A stretch of 64,000 nucleotides of DNA from CAVWCQ01 sp963753545 (GTDB taxonomy: Bacteria > Chloroflexota > Anaerolineae > Aggregatilineales > Aggregatilineaceae): positions 29,376-93,375 of the forward strand of contig CAVWCQ010000003.1 of NCBI GenBank assembly GCA_963753545.1, in the 5' to 3' direction. Below the pieces are notes generated by a model. That model did no database searches and was not told where the DNA came from. It saw only the letters and a program-made list of their open reading frames with translations. Positions 26,600 through 35,587 of this stretch are shown here, in pieces. Within the stretch, counting starts at the first letter, position 1, and every line of letters starts with the position of its first letter. Made by a program: the position numbers and the translations under genes.

Positions 26600-29149
26600 T
26601 CAGAGCAGCACATCTCGATCACGGTGGAAAACACGTGGTTTTGGAGATGGAGTACGTGAATTTGGTACGTGATTTTTCGGGATTAGCGATTCTGACAGGC
26701 CGGTTTCAACCACCCAGATGGATACCTGAGTGCGTGATCGGAAGCCTAATTTGGAGAGGATATTGCTGACATGCCCTTCGACGGTGCGCTCGGTAATTAC
26801 GAGTGTATCGGCGATCTCGCGGTTCGATTTGCCTTGCGCGATCAGGAGCGCAACCTCGCGTTCGCGGCGAGTCAAGCCGCTCGGGTTGATGGGATATCCT
26901 GTCGAGTCGGGGTGCAGGTGGCTCATCGGAATCGGAAGCAGTTTGCGCATAGGCAGTCGCCTGATCGAGCGTCATCTCCTGACCCTCTGCCCATGCCTCT
27001 CCAAGGTTTCCTCACCAAGTTGGGCGCGCACAAACGCAATATTCCGATCATGGTCGGCGCTGATCGACAGGGTCGATCAACGCGCCGCTGCGTTGAAGTA
27101 CAGTCTTCCGCTGCGCCGAATAAACGTGCTGCGCGCTGCGGTTGACCCTCACGGGCTCCCAGCGACCCGGCGAATCCAAGCAAAGCGATTGAGCCACAGT
27201 CGTGTCTGTACACCGAGATCCTGAGCGATAACGCGAGGCGTTCCGAAGAGCAGACGAATCGCCTCCTGATGATCGCCTTCGTGGCTTGCGCATATGTCCA
27301 AAATTTTGCGAGATTAATAGCGAAAGGACCGTAATATTGCCTTCGTTCGCGGTACGATGAGCTAGAGCTTTCTTCATAGGCGCGCCTGGCAGCTTGATCA
27401 TCGTCCAATGCTTAGGCGCGCACGCTTCTCCCAGATGGAGTTAAACACCTTGCCCAAGACCCTGGTTGATCGTCCAACTTCCCGGAATAGGATGAGCGCC
27501 TGCTCGAAACGTGAGATGCGCTCGCCTTCTGGGTCACCCATCAAGGTCGTACTCAAGGTCGGCCAGACAGGCGAACACCTGAGCAATGTCTACTTTATCG
27601 CCCAATTCGCGTGATATATGTCTAGGCTTTCGTCTGGCCAGTAAACGTTCGGCAGTTATAATCGCCCTGTAGAAATGCCATGAAGCTGCACTTCCTGCAA
27701 GAATTTTATACGCGCATGGAAGCGGCTTACACGACTATCCAAGCGCGAGCAACTGCTGAATCCACTGACGACCTTCATCTGAGATGACTACGCTGATTCC
27801 AATAGAGCGCCAGAGTGCCGCCACCAAGTCGGATCCCGCTATTTCTCCATCACCGCTCTCCAAGCGACCATTCCGGAGTGCCGCGCGTAGATTGTCGATG
27901 GTCCGTCTTCAAGCACGTGAATCCAATAGTTTCTGGTGCAGCTAGCCGAAGTTCCGGTTCGGCGTGCTCAGCCAGTGTAAGCGAAAATATGAGCATGATA
28001 TCGACGAATGAATTCTAGTTCGCCGCTCTTCGTAGAATTTCTCCGAGGCATACTCACGGATCGTTTCAAGCATAAGAAAACGCGCTTGTCTGATCTGACG
28101 CCTTCAACTCGCTGGAGCAGGCTTTTATCCACAAGTGACGCTATGCAGATCAGAAGATGTCGATCGACGAGGTCGCCACTGGCACGACTTATGCTTCGAT
28201 GGCTTCAAGCGCCGCACCGTTATGAAACACTGCCAACCGCGCTAAACAAGGCAGTTTTTCAGCTGGCATCGAGCAGATTGTAGCTCCACTCGATTGCCAT
28301 TCGCAGCGTTCGCTGGCGTAATGGCACGTCGCGAGCCCCATGATTGAGTATGTGTAGGCGGTTTTCCAATCTTTCGTAGATATCGTGCGGCGGTATATGG
28401 CGAACACGTGCCGCCGCTAGTTCGATTGCCAGTGGTAAGCCGTCGAGCCTGCAACAAATCCCAGCCACAATCAACGCGTTATCCGGTGTGAGAGCAAAAT
28501 CGGGCTGCAACGCAACTGCGCGTTGGACAAAGAGCTGCACCGCATCATATTCGCTAAGTCGCTCCGGCGTCAGCAAAGCCAGTGTGCGAGGAGCACCCTG
28601 ATCCGCCAGCACAGGTGGCAGAGGCAGCGGCGGCACTGGGAAGTTGTGTTCACCGGAAACGCGGAGCAATTCACGACTCGTTATCAGTATCTTGACGTGA
28701 AGCACCGCCTGCAGCAGTTCGATCAAGATGGGTGCTGCCTGTACCACCTGCTCGAAATTATCCATCACCAGCAGCACGCGCTTGTTTGACAGGAAATCCT
28801 TCAATACCTCGACCAGCGGATGATCGGTAAGCTGCCTGAGTCCCAATGTATGGGCGGCGGTTGGCAGGACCAGACTGGCATCGGTAACGGATGCTAGGTC
28901 AATGAAGTAAACGCCATGCCCGAACTCAGCGAACAGTGTGTTTGCGACTGCGATGGCAAGGCGCGTCTTGCCAATGCCGGGTGCTCCGGTAAGAGTTAAC
29001 AAGCGTACATCCTCGCGCTGAAGAAGGGAGGAAGCTGCGGCTACCTCGTGCTCGCGTCCTACGAGCGAAGTCGGTGGGATAGGGAGGTTGTGAGGCGGTG
29101 AAGGAAACTCGGTTCCCCACTCTACCGGCTTGTTTCCATCTGAGACCAC
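26600..29149 (-). pseudogene. LuxR-family regulator with N-terminal NB-ARC-like ATPase, broken by many frameshifts
   Basis: The head (29149-28259) is intact: PHNLPIPPTSLVGREHE, P-loop GAPGIGKTRLA, Walker-B-like VLLVMDNFEQV, and GLPLAIELAAARVRH, ending in EWSYNLLDA. The tail (26950-26600) has a complete LuxR helix-turn-helix: LTRREREVALLIAQGKSNRE, TVEGHVSNILSKLG. Between 26950 and 28259 the homologous order persists (MLETIREYASE, then ARLFGAAE) but jumps between frames many times. Total span ~2.55 kb fits the usual ~850 aa. Whether this is decay or accumulated base errors is unclear; the density is higher here than anywhere else in the Chloroflexota part. Confidence 0.78.
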
Positions 29150-29372
29150 GATATTTTTGAACCCGTTGATATCTGAACCGCTATCTGCTCGACAGTTCGA
29201 TGTATTTGCGGCGGAGTATACGCCACGTTGATATGTTGAGTGAGCTAGACTACCGCTTTAGATGACCTAATTATACTATGGGTCGATGTTGGAACGTGAT
29301 CAATCTAACAATGGAGCTAGAATCAATCTCAAGGCAGAAATCGCAGCATTGCAAATTATACAGAGTGAAGTT
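29150..29372. other. Upstream region of the LuxR regulator
   Basis: No gene seen. It should contain the promoter of the minus-strand regulator. Confidence 0.35.
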
Positions 29373-29490
29373 GTCACGTGTATACAAAATTAGAGAATCA
29401 AAAAGCCCGCCACACCAAGCGGACTTTTCATAATGAACACATTTTGTACTCAAACGGGAGCGACGGGGCTCGTTCGATTACGTGTATACG
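29373..29490. repeat. 118-bp dispersed repeat, copy 3
   Basis: Almost identical to copy 2. It has the same ACGTGTATAC ends, stem and tRNA-end-like segment. It sits between the start of the broken LuxR gene and the LLM operon end. Confidence 0.85.
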
Positions 29491-29574
29491 TCCGATTATA
29501 TTCATCGCCAACCATGCTGTAGACAAGTATCTGCGCGCCATAAAGGCAGCATAGTACATAAAAACGGATTCGTC

Positions 29575-29613
29575 ATGAAGCCCGATATTTGCAAAGATCG
29601 GGCTTCATGTTTT
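29575..29613 (+). terminator. Strong hairpin, likely terminator
   Basis: Twelve-base perfect stem ATGAAGCCCGAT/ATCGGGCTTCAT, 10-base loop, then GTTTTG. It lies about 85 bases right of repeat copy 3, a position comparable with the hairpins after copies 1 and 2. Confidence 0.65.
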
Positions 29614-29643
29614 GCCTCTCGGATTGATTTTCGCACGCTATGG

Positions 29644-29901
29644 CGTTCATTCGTCAAGGTTCAGGCCCTTTTCAAGCGTTTTGCAAATTACACACACTTT
29701 AGCCGGGGATCACCCACATTTGGTAGTCCTATGCTAAAGTGTGGGCAATTCCATTCTGCCGTGTGAAGAAACGGCCACTCCTTTGCCCCTTGCTCCGCCA
29801 TGCAAAACGCCTAGACCCTTCTCACATGGACGTTTTTTCGTCAAGGTTTGGTCTCTTTTTCAGTCTTTCATGAATTACCTAGACTTTAGCAGGATATCAC
29901 C
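29644..29901. repeat. Pair of ~71-bp diverged direct repeats with an internal 11-bp inverted repeat
   Basis: Unit 1 (29644-29714) starts CGTTCATTCGTCAAGGTT and unit 2 (29831-29901) CGTTTTTTCGTCAAGGTT; both end with ACTTTAGC...GGATATCACC-like bases. Between them CACACTTTAGC (29693-29703) faces GCTAAAGTGTG (29733-29743) as a perfect inverted repeat. It follows the stop of the minus-strand LLM operon and may act as its transcription end. No coding potential. Confidence 0.55.
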
Positions 29902-29916
29902 ACAACGTATTTGTGA

Positions 29917-30930
29917 TCACTCCCAGACCGCGCGCAAGGACGGCACTACCCGCTGCCCCAATAACTGGATGCCTTTCTCCGACTCTAACCCATGTGGTGT
30001 GCCAAATTCGACTCGCGAGGCACCCGCTTCGAACAACCGGGCGGATTGTTCAATGATATCATGGGCATTTCCCGAAAAGGCGAATTTGTCCAGCAGTTCG
30101 TCCGAAATCATCCTGGTTGCCGCCTCCCAGTCGCTCTGATTAGCATACGTCTGCATCTGAGCGATGAATTCCGGTTCGACCGTGAGGGTCGGATCAAGGC
30201 CAGCGACAACAGGCAGATACAGGGCAACCGCCCGCCGGGCCAACTGGCGAGCCTGCTGGCGGTCCTCATCAATCACGCTGACTGCGCCCATAACGATACC
30301 CACACTAGCGGCTGGACGTCCCGCCCGATTCTCGCCCTGAGTGATGGCGCGACGGATGACCGGAACGATATCGGGATTGGCTGAACCGCCAACCTTAACC
30401 TCATCGGCAATTTCGCCAGCGAGGGCAGCCATCTGCGGTCCCCAGGTCCCGATCAAGATCGGGATGGGCTGATTTGGGAGGGGGTAGGGGGCATGAACAT
30501 GGGCCGCCAGACGGTAGATTTCACCCTGGTAGCCACCTGTCTGCCCAGACAGCATATAGCGGATCACCGCTACAGCCTCCCGAATAACGCGCAGGGCAGG
30601 CAGCTTTTCCTCGATAGCGTGATCCTCCAACCAGGCACCACGCGCGAGGCCAAGATAAACGCCTCTGCACGCTGCATCAGCCAACAGGGCTGTCTGGGCG
30701 GCAATATCAATCGGGTGGATGCGGGAGGGGGCAACGGCGGCTACGCCAATGCGCGCACGCTCAATATGAGGGGCCATTAACAGCAGCGGCCCATAGGAGG
30801 GATGATACGGCGCATCGCAGTAAACACTCACCGCGTCAAAATCATACTCATTCACCAGTTTGGCGAGAGCAATATACTGGGCCGCAGATTTGTCGGTCTG
30901 GAAGGCTATGCTGATTTCGTGTTTCATCAT
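29917..30930 (-). CDS. LLM-class flavin (F420 or FMN) oxidoreductase, MER-like
   Basis: 337 aa. TIM-barrel luciferase-like protein with EISIAFQTDKSAAQYIALA at the start, IGVAAVAPSRIHPIDIAAQ, and IPILIGTWGPQMAALAGEIAD, which is the conserved sheet of methylene-H4MPT-reductase-like LLM proteins. It is the last gene of the operon and overlaps the TIGR04076-like gene by 4 bases. Cofactor choice (F420 versus FMN) cannot be read directly; a second LLM paralogue is encoded two genes upstream. Confidence 0.85.
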   Translation of the reverse strand: MMKHEISIAFQTDKSAAQYIALAKLVNEYDFDAVSVYCDAPYHPSYGPLLLMAPHIERARIGVAAVAPSRIHPIDIAAQTALLADAACRGVYLGLARGAWLEDHAIEEKLPALRVIREAVAVIRYMLSGQTGGYQGEIYRLAAHVHAPYPLPNQPIPILIGTWGPQMAALAGEIADEVKVGGSANPDIVPVIRRAITQGENRAGRPAASVGIVMGAVSVIDEDRQQARQLARRAVALYLPVVAGLDPTLTVEPEFIAQMQTYANQSDWEAATRMISDELLDKFAFSGNAHDIIEQSARLFEAGASRVEFGTPHGLESEKGIQLLGQRVVPSLRAVWE

Positions 30931-31244
30931 GTTAAATCGCTCCGGTTTAAGGAGCGCCGAACGGTCCGCTCAATGCGCATAATCAGACGCTCGTCAGGAT
31001 CGGGACAGGCAACCAGGGAATCTGATTCAAGCCAGTCGTTTTGGGCGAGTTGGCGCTGCTTGGCGGCAAGCAGCGGAAGCACCGAATTCAGGGCATACAG
31101 GCAAAAATGCTTACCCGCTGGAATGCGCAAGCGATTGCTATCGGTTACTTCAAAATAATCACCAACCTGCATGCCGCAGACTGAACGACCATCAATCCGC
31201 TCCACAACGACGCGCAGATCGTAGAGTTCAAATTCGTCACTCAT
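30927..31244 (-). CDS. TIGR04076-like small protein
   Basis: 105 aa from the ATG at 31244 (MSDEFELYDLRVVVERIDG). It has CGMQVGDYFEV, RIPAGKHFCLYAL and SLNSVLPLL-like elements seen in the TIGR04076 family, whose function is unknown. It overlaps the upstream LLM gene by 8 bases and the downstream one by 4, so it is translationally coupled to both oxidoreductases. Its two conserved cysteines hint at metal or cofactor binding (inference). Confidence 0.7.
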   Translation of the reverse strand: MSDEFELYDLRVVVERIDGRSVCGMQVGDYFEVTDSNRLRIPAGKHFCLYALNSVLPLLAAKQRQLAQNDWLESDSLVACPDPDERLIMRIERTVRRSLNRSDLT

Positions 31245-32244
31245 GCTTTGCCGTCCGAAAATAGGGGATGACATCCCGCCCAATGACGTGAATCGCCTCG
31301 GAAACATCCGGGCCAAGCGGGGGGCCAAAACTGATGTGGGTGACACCCATTGCCACCAGTGATTCCAGGCGCGCGATCAAATCCTTGCTCGTGCCAGCAA
31401 TGCCAATCCGCATCATCGGTTCAGTAACCAGCGTCCTCGCTTTGCCCAGATCATTCTCCACCACCACAGCCTGGGCGATGGCATCAAAATCGGCATAGGA
31501 AAGCCCTAGTTGGCTCAGGATCAGCGGGCTGAGGGCGTGACCGTAGTAGGCGATTTTTTCCTTGAGCGCGTTCTCGGCCTGCTCTTTATTGTCTGAGATT
31601 GAACACCAGATGCACGCGGCAACATCGATGTCGGCCATGTTTCGTCCAGCCGCGGCAGCGCCTTCACAAACGAGCGGCATGATGTTCTGGTAATGTTCGG
31701 GGGGGAATAACAAAGGCAGTCCGCCATTCGCGATCCGGCCAATTTCGTGAAGCATGCGGGGACTCATCGCTCCTATATAGATAGGTATAGGACGCAGAAC
31801 CGGGAAGCGCAGGTAAGCATCATCGGTCCATTGCAGGAACTTGCCCTGGAATTTGACGCGCTGCCCGCTGAGAAGCCCTCGGATCGCTTCAACCGTTTCG
31901 ATAACTGCCGTGCGCGGCTGACTTGCTGTGATGCCAACCCACGACAGAAAATCGCCCGCCCCGGCAGATAATCCCAAATTAAAACGCCCCCCTGATAATT
32001 CATCGAGGGTCGCCGCGAACATGGCAATCTCAGCGGGGTTGATCGTGTAGGGATTGAGGATGCAGGTGCCGATCTCGATGGTGCGCGTGGCTACCGCGAC
32101 GCTGGTCAGGATTACCGAACAACTGCGCAGGAACAGATCATTACTGACCCAGAACTGGGAGAAGCCCGCCGCCTCTGCCTGCTGAGCCAGAAGTGCGTAC
32201 TGGCTCACCGGGAGATCGTTGTTCAGACGCAAACTGAATTTCAT
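31237..32244 (-). CDS. LLM-class flavin (F420 or FMN) oxidoreductase, second paralogue
   Basis: 335 aa. Luciferase-like barrel, with SLRLNNDLPVSQYALLAQQA, SGGRFNLGLSAGAGDFL and IPIYIGAMSPRMLHEIG as family landmarks. About the same length as the LLM protein at 29917 but clearly different in sequence, so they may act on different steps of one pathway. It overlaps RidA by 4 bases. Confidence 0.85.
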   Translation of the reverse strand: MKFSLRLNNDLPVSQYALLAQQAEAAGFSQFWVSNDLFLRSCSVILTSVAVATRTIEIGTCILNPYTINPAEIAMFAATLDELSGGRFNLGLSAGAGDFLSWVGITASQPRTAVIETVEAIRGLLSGQRVKFQGKFLQWTDDAYLRFPVLRPIPIYIGAMSPRMLHEIGRIANGGLPLLFPPEHYQNIMPLVCEGAAAAGRNMADIDVAACIWCSISDNKEQAENALKEKIAYYGHALSPLILSQLGLSYADFDAIAQAVVVENDLGKARTLVTEPMMRIGIAGTSKDLIARLESLVAMGVTHISFGPPLGPDVSEAIHVIGRDVIPYFRTAKHE

Positions 32245-32642
32245 GCCGGCTCCTGTTGCAGCAGCGCATCCGCTTCGATCTCGACTAGGTAGCCATCACC
32301 GATCAGGGCGCTGATTTCAAGCAGCGTGTTCGCCGGACGAATGTCACCGAAGAATTCGGCATGCGCTTTGGCAACCTCCTGCCACTGTCGCGCATCCGTT
32401 ACGAAAATACGAGTGCGCACAACATCCCGCAGGCTGGCCCCCGCTTCCTGCAAAGCACGCTCGATCTTTTGAATGATAAACACGGTCTGCGCGTAGACAT
32501 CGTTTGGGCCTACGATGTTTCCATCGGCGTCCGTAGCTGTTGTGCCAGAGACAAACACCAGATTACCGATCCGGACGGCACGCGAATAACCCGCGAAGGT
32601 TTCCCACACGGTTCCTGATGAGATATTCAGCCGCTGTGTCAC
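32241..32642 (-). CDS. RidA/YjgF-family protein (enamine/imine deaminase-like)
   Basis: 133 aa, the usual length. VFVSGTTATDADGNIVG, then VVRTRIFVTDA with the substrate-binding Arg, and NTLLEISALIGDGYLVEIEA near the end replacing the RidA P-A-R-S-x-V-E-V signature. The conserved Arg of RidA is retained. RidA hydrolyses reactive enamines from PLP enzymes; subfamily members work in dedicated catabolic pathways, which is likely here given the operon. Confidence 0.88.
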   Translation of the reverse strand: MTQRLNISSGTVWETFAGYSRAVRIGNLVFVSGTTATDADGNIVGPNDVYAQTVFIIQKIERALQEAGASLRDVVRTRIFVTDARQWQEVAKAHAEFFGDIRPANTLLEISALIGDGYLVEIEADALLQQEPA

Positions 32643-32653
32643 AAGAGAATCTC

Positions 32654-33799
32654 CTAATCAATCACAATCAGGTCAGGGTAGCCAGTGGTCAATGGTTCAC
32701 CGCCGCCGGGACGAGCCACGATGACATCCTCGACCCGCGCCGAAAACGTGTTGAATTGGGTAATGCTTGGCTCAACCGTGAACAGCATCCCTTCCTGAAG
32801 CACGGTGGTATTGCCAGCGGTCAGGAACGGTGGCTCATGCACATCCATCCCGATACCATGTCCTAAGCGGTGGCGAAATTCTTTCCCGTAGCCAGCCTCT
32901 TCGATAACACGGCGGGCCGCTGCATCAACCTGCTCGGCTGTGACTGCTCCGGCGCGCATTGCCCGGATGCCAGCCTGCTGTGACGCCATGACCAGACGGT
33001 GAACGCGCTGTAATTCCTCCAGAGGCTCACCGAAAGACACCGTTCGACCATAGTCGTAACAAAAACCTTGGTAGGTTGCCCCAAAATCGAATAAGATCGA
33101 GACAGGAGGATTGAGCACGCGCGGCCAGGTGACTTCGCATTGACCAAAGACCAGAGGGTGATTCGGACCAGAATTATAGAAGGATGTGGTGAACGATGGG
33201 CCAAGCGCGCCATGCCGACGAAGCTGGTAGTCCACTTCCGTCATCATGTCCAGTTCGGTCATCCCATGTTTCAGGCGGGCCAGCACAGCCGCAAACGCCT
33301 GCTCCGTGATTTCACCAGCCTTGCGCATCATCGCGATCTCGTCGTCCGATTTGATGACGCGGAACGGGCGCAGCAAATCTGTTGCGGACACGAATTGAGC
33401 CTCGGGGATCAACTGCTGGAGATGGATGAGCGTTTCGGCAGGCGTCCAGTCACTGACGGCGACGCGAGGCTGACCAGGTAAGGAGAGCTGCTGCAAGATG
33501 CTGCGCACTAACTCTGCCGGATCATCCCAGTCGCCAAGGACGCGAATCTCAATGCCCTGCGTCGTCCCCCGTCCACCTAACTCGGCAGTCATACGCGGCA
33601 GCAGGAGCAGGGGGGCAAGGTTCGGCGCGATCCAGGCGCCTTCCAACCAGGCCCCAGGATGGATGACTGCGCCAAAACTGGGAATACCGCGCGGGATGCC
33701 TATTAAATACTCGAGGTCGGAGGAGATGGGCAGAAAAGCGAGGTCGATCTGATCAGCAATAGCGTTTTGGAAACGCTGAAGACGGTCACTGTAGCCCAT
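32654..33799 (-). CDS. M24-family peptidase (Xaa-Pro aminopeptidase / creatinase fold)
   Basis: 381 aa: N-terminal creatinase-like domain to ~residue 150, then the pita-bread catalytic domain. All five metal ligands are seen: Asp in ILFDFGA, Asp in FCYDYGRT, His in HRLGHGIGMD, Glu in FTVEPS and Glu in ARVEDV. It is the first gene of the minus-strand operon and is divergent from the peptide-type ABC importer (33935), with 135 bases between. It may cut a proline-type bond in an imported peptide or hydrolyse a C-N bond as in creatinase. Confidence 0.9.
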   Translation of the reverse strand: MGYSDRLQRFQNAIADQIDLAFLPISSDLEYLIGIPRGIPSFGAVIHPGAWLEGAWIAPNLAPLLLLPRMTAELGGRGTTQGIEIRVLGDWDDPAELVRSILQQLSLPGQPRVAVSDWTPAETLIHLQQLIPEAQFVSATDLLRPFRVIKSDDEIAMMRKAGEITEQAFAAVLARLKHGMTELDMMTEVDYQLRRHGALGPSFTTSFYNSGPNHPLVFGQCEVTWPRVLNPPVSILFDFGATYQGFCYDYGRTVSFGEPLEELQRVHRLVMASQQAGIRAMRAGAVTAEQVDAAARRVIEEAGYGKEFRHRLGHGIGMDVHEPPFLTAGNTTVLQEGMLFTVEPSITQFNTFSARVEDVIVARPGGGEPLTTGYPDLIVID

Positions 33800-33934
33800 G
33801 ATTTGTGTGCCCTGAACATAGACAGATTAACACAAATAGAATAATGTTAACTTTATCCTAAAGATCGGCGTTTTTGCAAGTGGACGGAAATACAACTCGA
33901 ATTCTTTCGCGGATTGCATTTCAAGGAGACCTAG

Positions 33935-35521
33935 ATGAACTTGCGGCGCATCATAATTGTGGTTTTGCTACTTGCCTTAGTTTTCCCCGCTCTGAGTCAC
34001 GTATCCTTGGCACAAGATGAAAAAGTATTAGTCATTGGTCATGCCGAGAGTACCAACTCGCTCGATCCGGCACGCGGATACACGCAAACGACCGGATTTA
34101 TTACTCGCGCCACCTATCAGACCCTGGTTACTTTCCCCGATACTGATTCGAGCGCCATTATCCCGATGCTCGCTACGGAATGGTCTGTCTCCGAAGACGG
34201 CCTGACGTACACATTTAAGCTGCGCAATGATGTCGTTTTTGCCAGCGGCAATCCCTTTACGGCGGCAGACGTCGCTTTCTCCCTAATGCGGCTCAAATAT
34301 ATCCAGGGGAATCCGGCATTCCTGGCTGCCAACATTGTCTCGGTGACAGCCGTGGATGATTACACCGTCGATATTGTGCTGTCTCAGAACGATCCGGCGT
34401 TCCTGGCGAACCTGGCAAACTCGAACGGTTTTTCCATCGTTAACTCCAAGCTGGTCAAGGAAAATGGTGGTACGGACGCAGAAGATGCGGCTACCGCCGA
34501 CACTGCCGAAGCGTTCCTGAATTCCACGTCGGCAGGCAGCGGTCCCTATATACTGGAGCGCTGGGAGCGTCAGGTTGAGACGGTTCTGGTTCGCAATCCG
34601 AATTATGTGGGTGATGCTCCCTACTTTGATCGTGTCATCGTGACCAATATCCCGGAACCCGCCACCCAGAAGATTTCGCTGGAAGCTGGCGATATCGATC
34701 TGGCGCTGGACCTGACCTCCGATCAGATTATGAGTCTGAAGAATAACCCCGACATTGCTATCTCCAGCTCGCCAGGCAATATTCATCACTTCCTGCTCAT
34801 GAACCGCGATCCGGAAATCGGCGGCCCGGTTGCTGACCCGAACGTAGCCCTGGCGATTCGCTATGCGCTCGACTACGACGGCTATCTTGCCCTGTGGGGT
34901 GGCGTGCAGCCCGGCAGCGATCTGGCGGTTGGTCTGGCTGGTGCGTTAGGTCCGGATCAGGCAATCAAGCGGGATCTGGATAAAGCGCGCGAATTGATGG
35001 CTGCGGCTGGTTATGAGGATGGCTTTGAAATCAACCTGGACTATCCCGATTTCACGTTCCAGGGGGTAAATATGAGCACAAATGCCCAGAAGATTCAATC
35101 CGACCTGGCTGAAATTGGAATCAAAGTGAAGCTCGTTCCGGCAGAAGTTCAGGTCGCGCTGGAAGGCTACCGGAGCGGTACGCAGGGATTTGCCTACTGG
35201 TTCTGGGGACCGGACTTCCTCGATCCCGCCGACTTCCTGGCCTTCCTGCCCGGCGGTAAGGTTGCCTCGGAGCGCGCGCGTTGGACACCTGAACGGGCCG
35301 ATCCCGAAATGCTGGCGCTCATTGAGCAAGCCAAGGTTGAAACAGATCAGGCCAAGCGCGTTGAACTCTTCACACAGTTGCAGGTAATGGCCCAGCAGGA
35401 CAGCGCTTTTGCTCCCTTCAACCAGCCGAATGTACTAACGGCATTCCGGGCCGACATTCAGGGCTATGTCTATCACCCGCAGTGGTTGATTGACGTGGCT
35501 TTGTTGAGTAGAGCCGAGTAA
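33935..35521 (+). CDS. Peptide/nickel-type ABC transporter substrate-binding protein (SBP family 5)
   Basis: 528 aa. Signal peptide IIIVVLLLALVFPALSHVS with cleavage before the QDEKV start. Family landmarks: SLDPARGYTQ, YTFKLRNDVVFASGNPFTA, and GSGPYILERWE. AAGGAGA lies 5-10 bases before the ATG. These proteins feed oligopeptides, glutathione, nickel or opines to DppBC-type permeases, encoded directly after it. The neighbouring peptidase/RidA/LLM operon suggests an amino compound. Confidence 0.92.
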   Translation: MNLRRIIIVVLLLALVFPALSHVSLAQDEKVLVIGHAESTNSLDPARGYTQTTGFITRATYQTLVTFPDTDSSAIIPMLATEWSVSEDGLTYTFKLRNDVVFASGNPFTAADVAFSLMRLKYIQGNPAFLAANIVSVTAVDDYTVDIVLSQNDPAFLANLANSNGFSIVNSKLVKENGGTDAEDAATADTAEAFLNSTSAGSGPYILERWERQVETVLVRNPNYVGDAPYFDRVIVTNIPEPATQKISLEAGDIDLALDLTSDQIMSLKNNPDIAISSSPGNIHHFLLMNRDPEIGGPVADPNVALAIRYALDYDGYLALWGGVQPGSDLAVGLAGALGPDQAIKRDLDKARELMAAAGYEDGFEINLDYPDFTFQGVNMSTNAQKIQSDLAEIGIKVKLVPAEVQVALEGYRSGTQGFAYWFWGPDFLDPADFLAFLPGGKVASERARWTPERADPEMLALIEQAKVETDQAKRVELFTQLQVMAQQDSAFAPFNQPNVLTAFRADIQGYVYHPQWLIDVALLSRAE

Positions 35522-35541
35522 TCCTGTTTCGCGCACCCATC

Positions 35542-35571
35542 GAGTGGAGCAGTCACCATGCTGCTCCACTC
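35542..35571 (+). promoter_or_regulatory. Intergenic hairpin between binding protein and permease
   Basis: A perfect 11-base stem GAGTGGAGCAG/CTGCTCCACTC with an 8-base loop directly after the binding-protein stop and without a T run. Such hairpins protect the upstream mRNA and lower downstream expression in ABC operons. The in-frame ATG at 35558 is inside the loop, which argues for the permease start at 35588. Confidence 0.7.
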
Positions 35572-35587
35572 CTTTCTGGTTAAAACA

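Noticed and set aside
12486..29490. The three 118-bp repeats as a CRISPR-like array or a MITE with terminal inverted repeats
   Set aside because: Copies are 5-12 kb apart, so no array. The ACGTGTATAC ends are in direct, not inverted, orientation.
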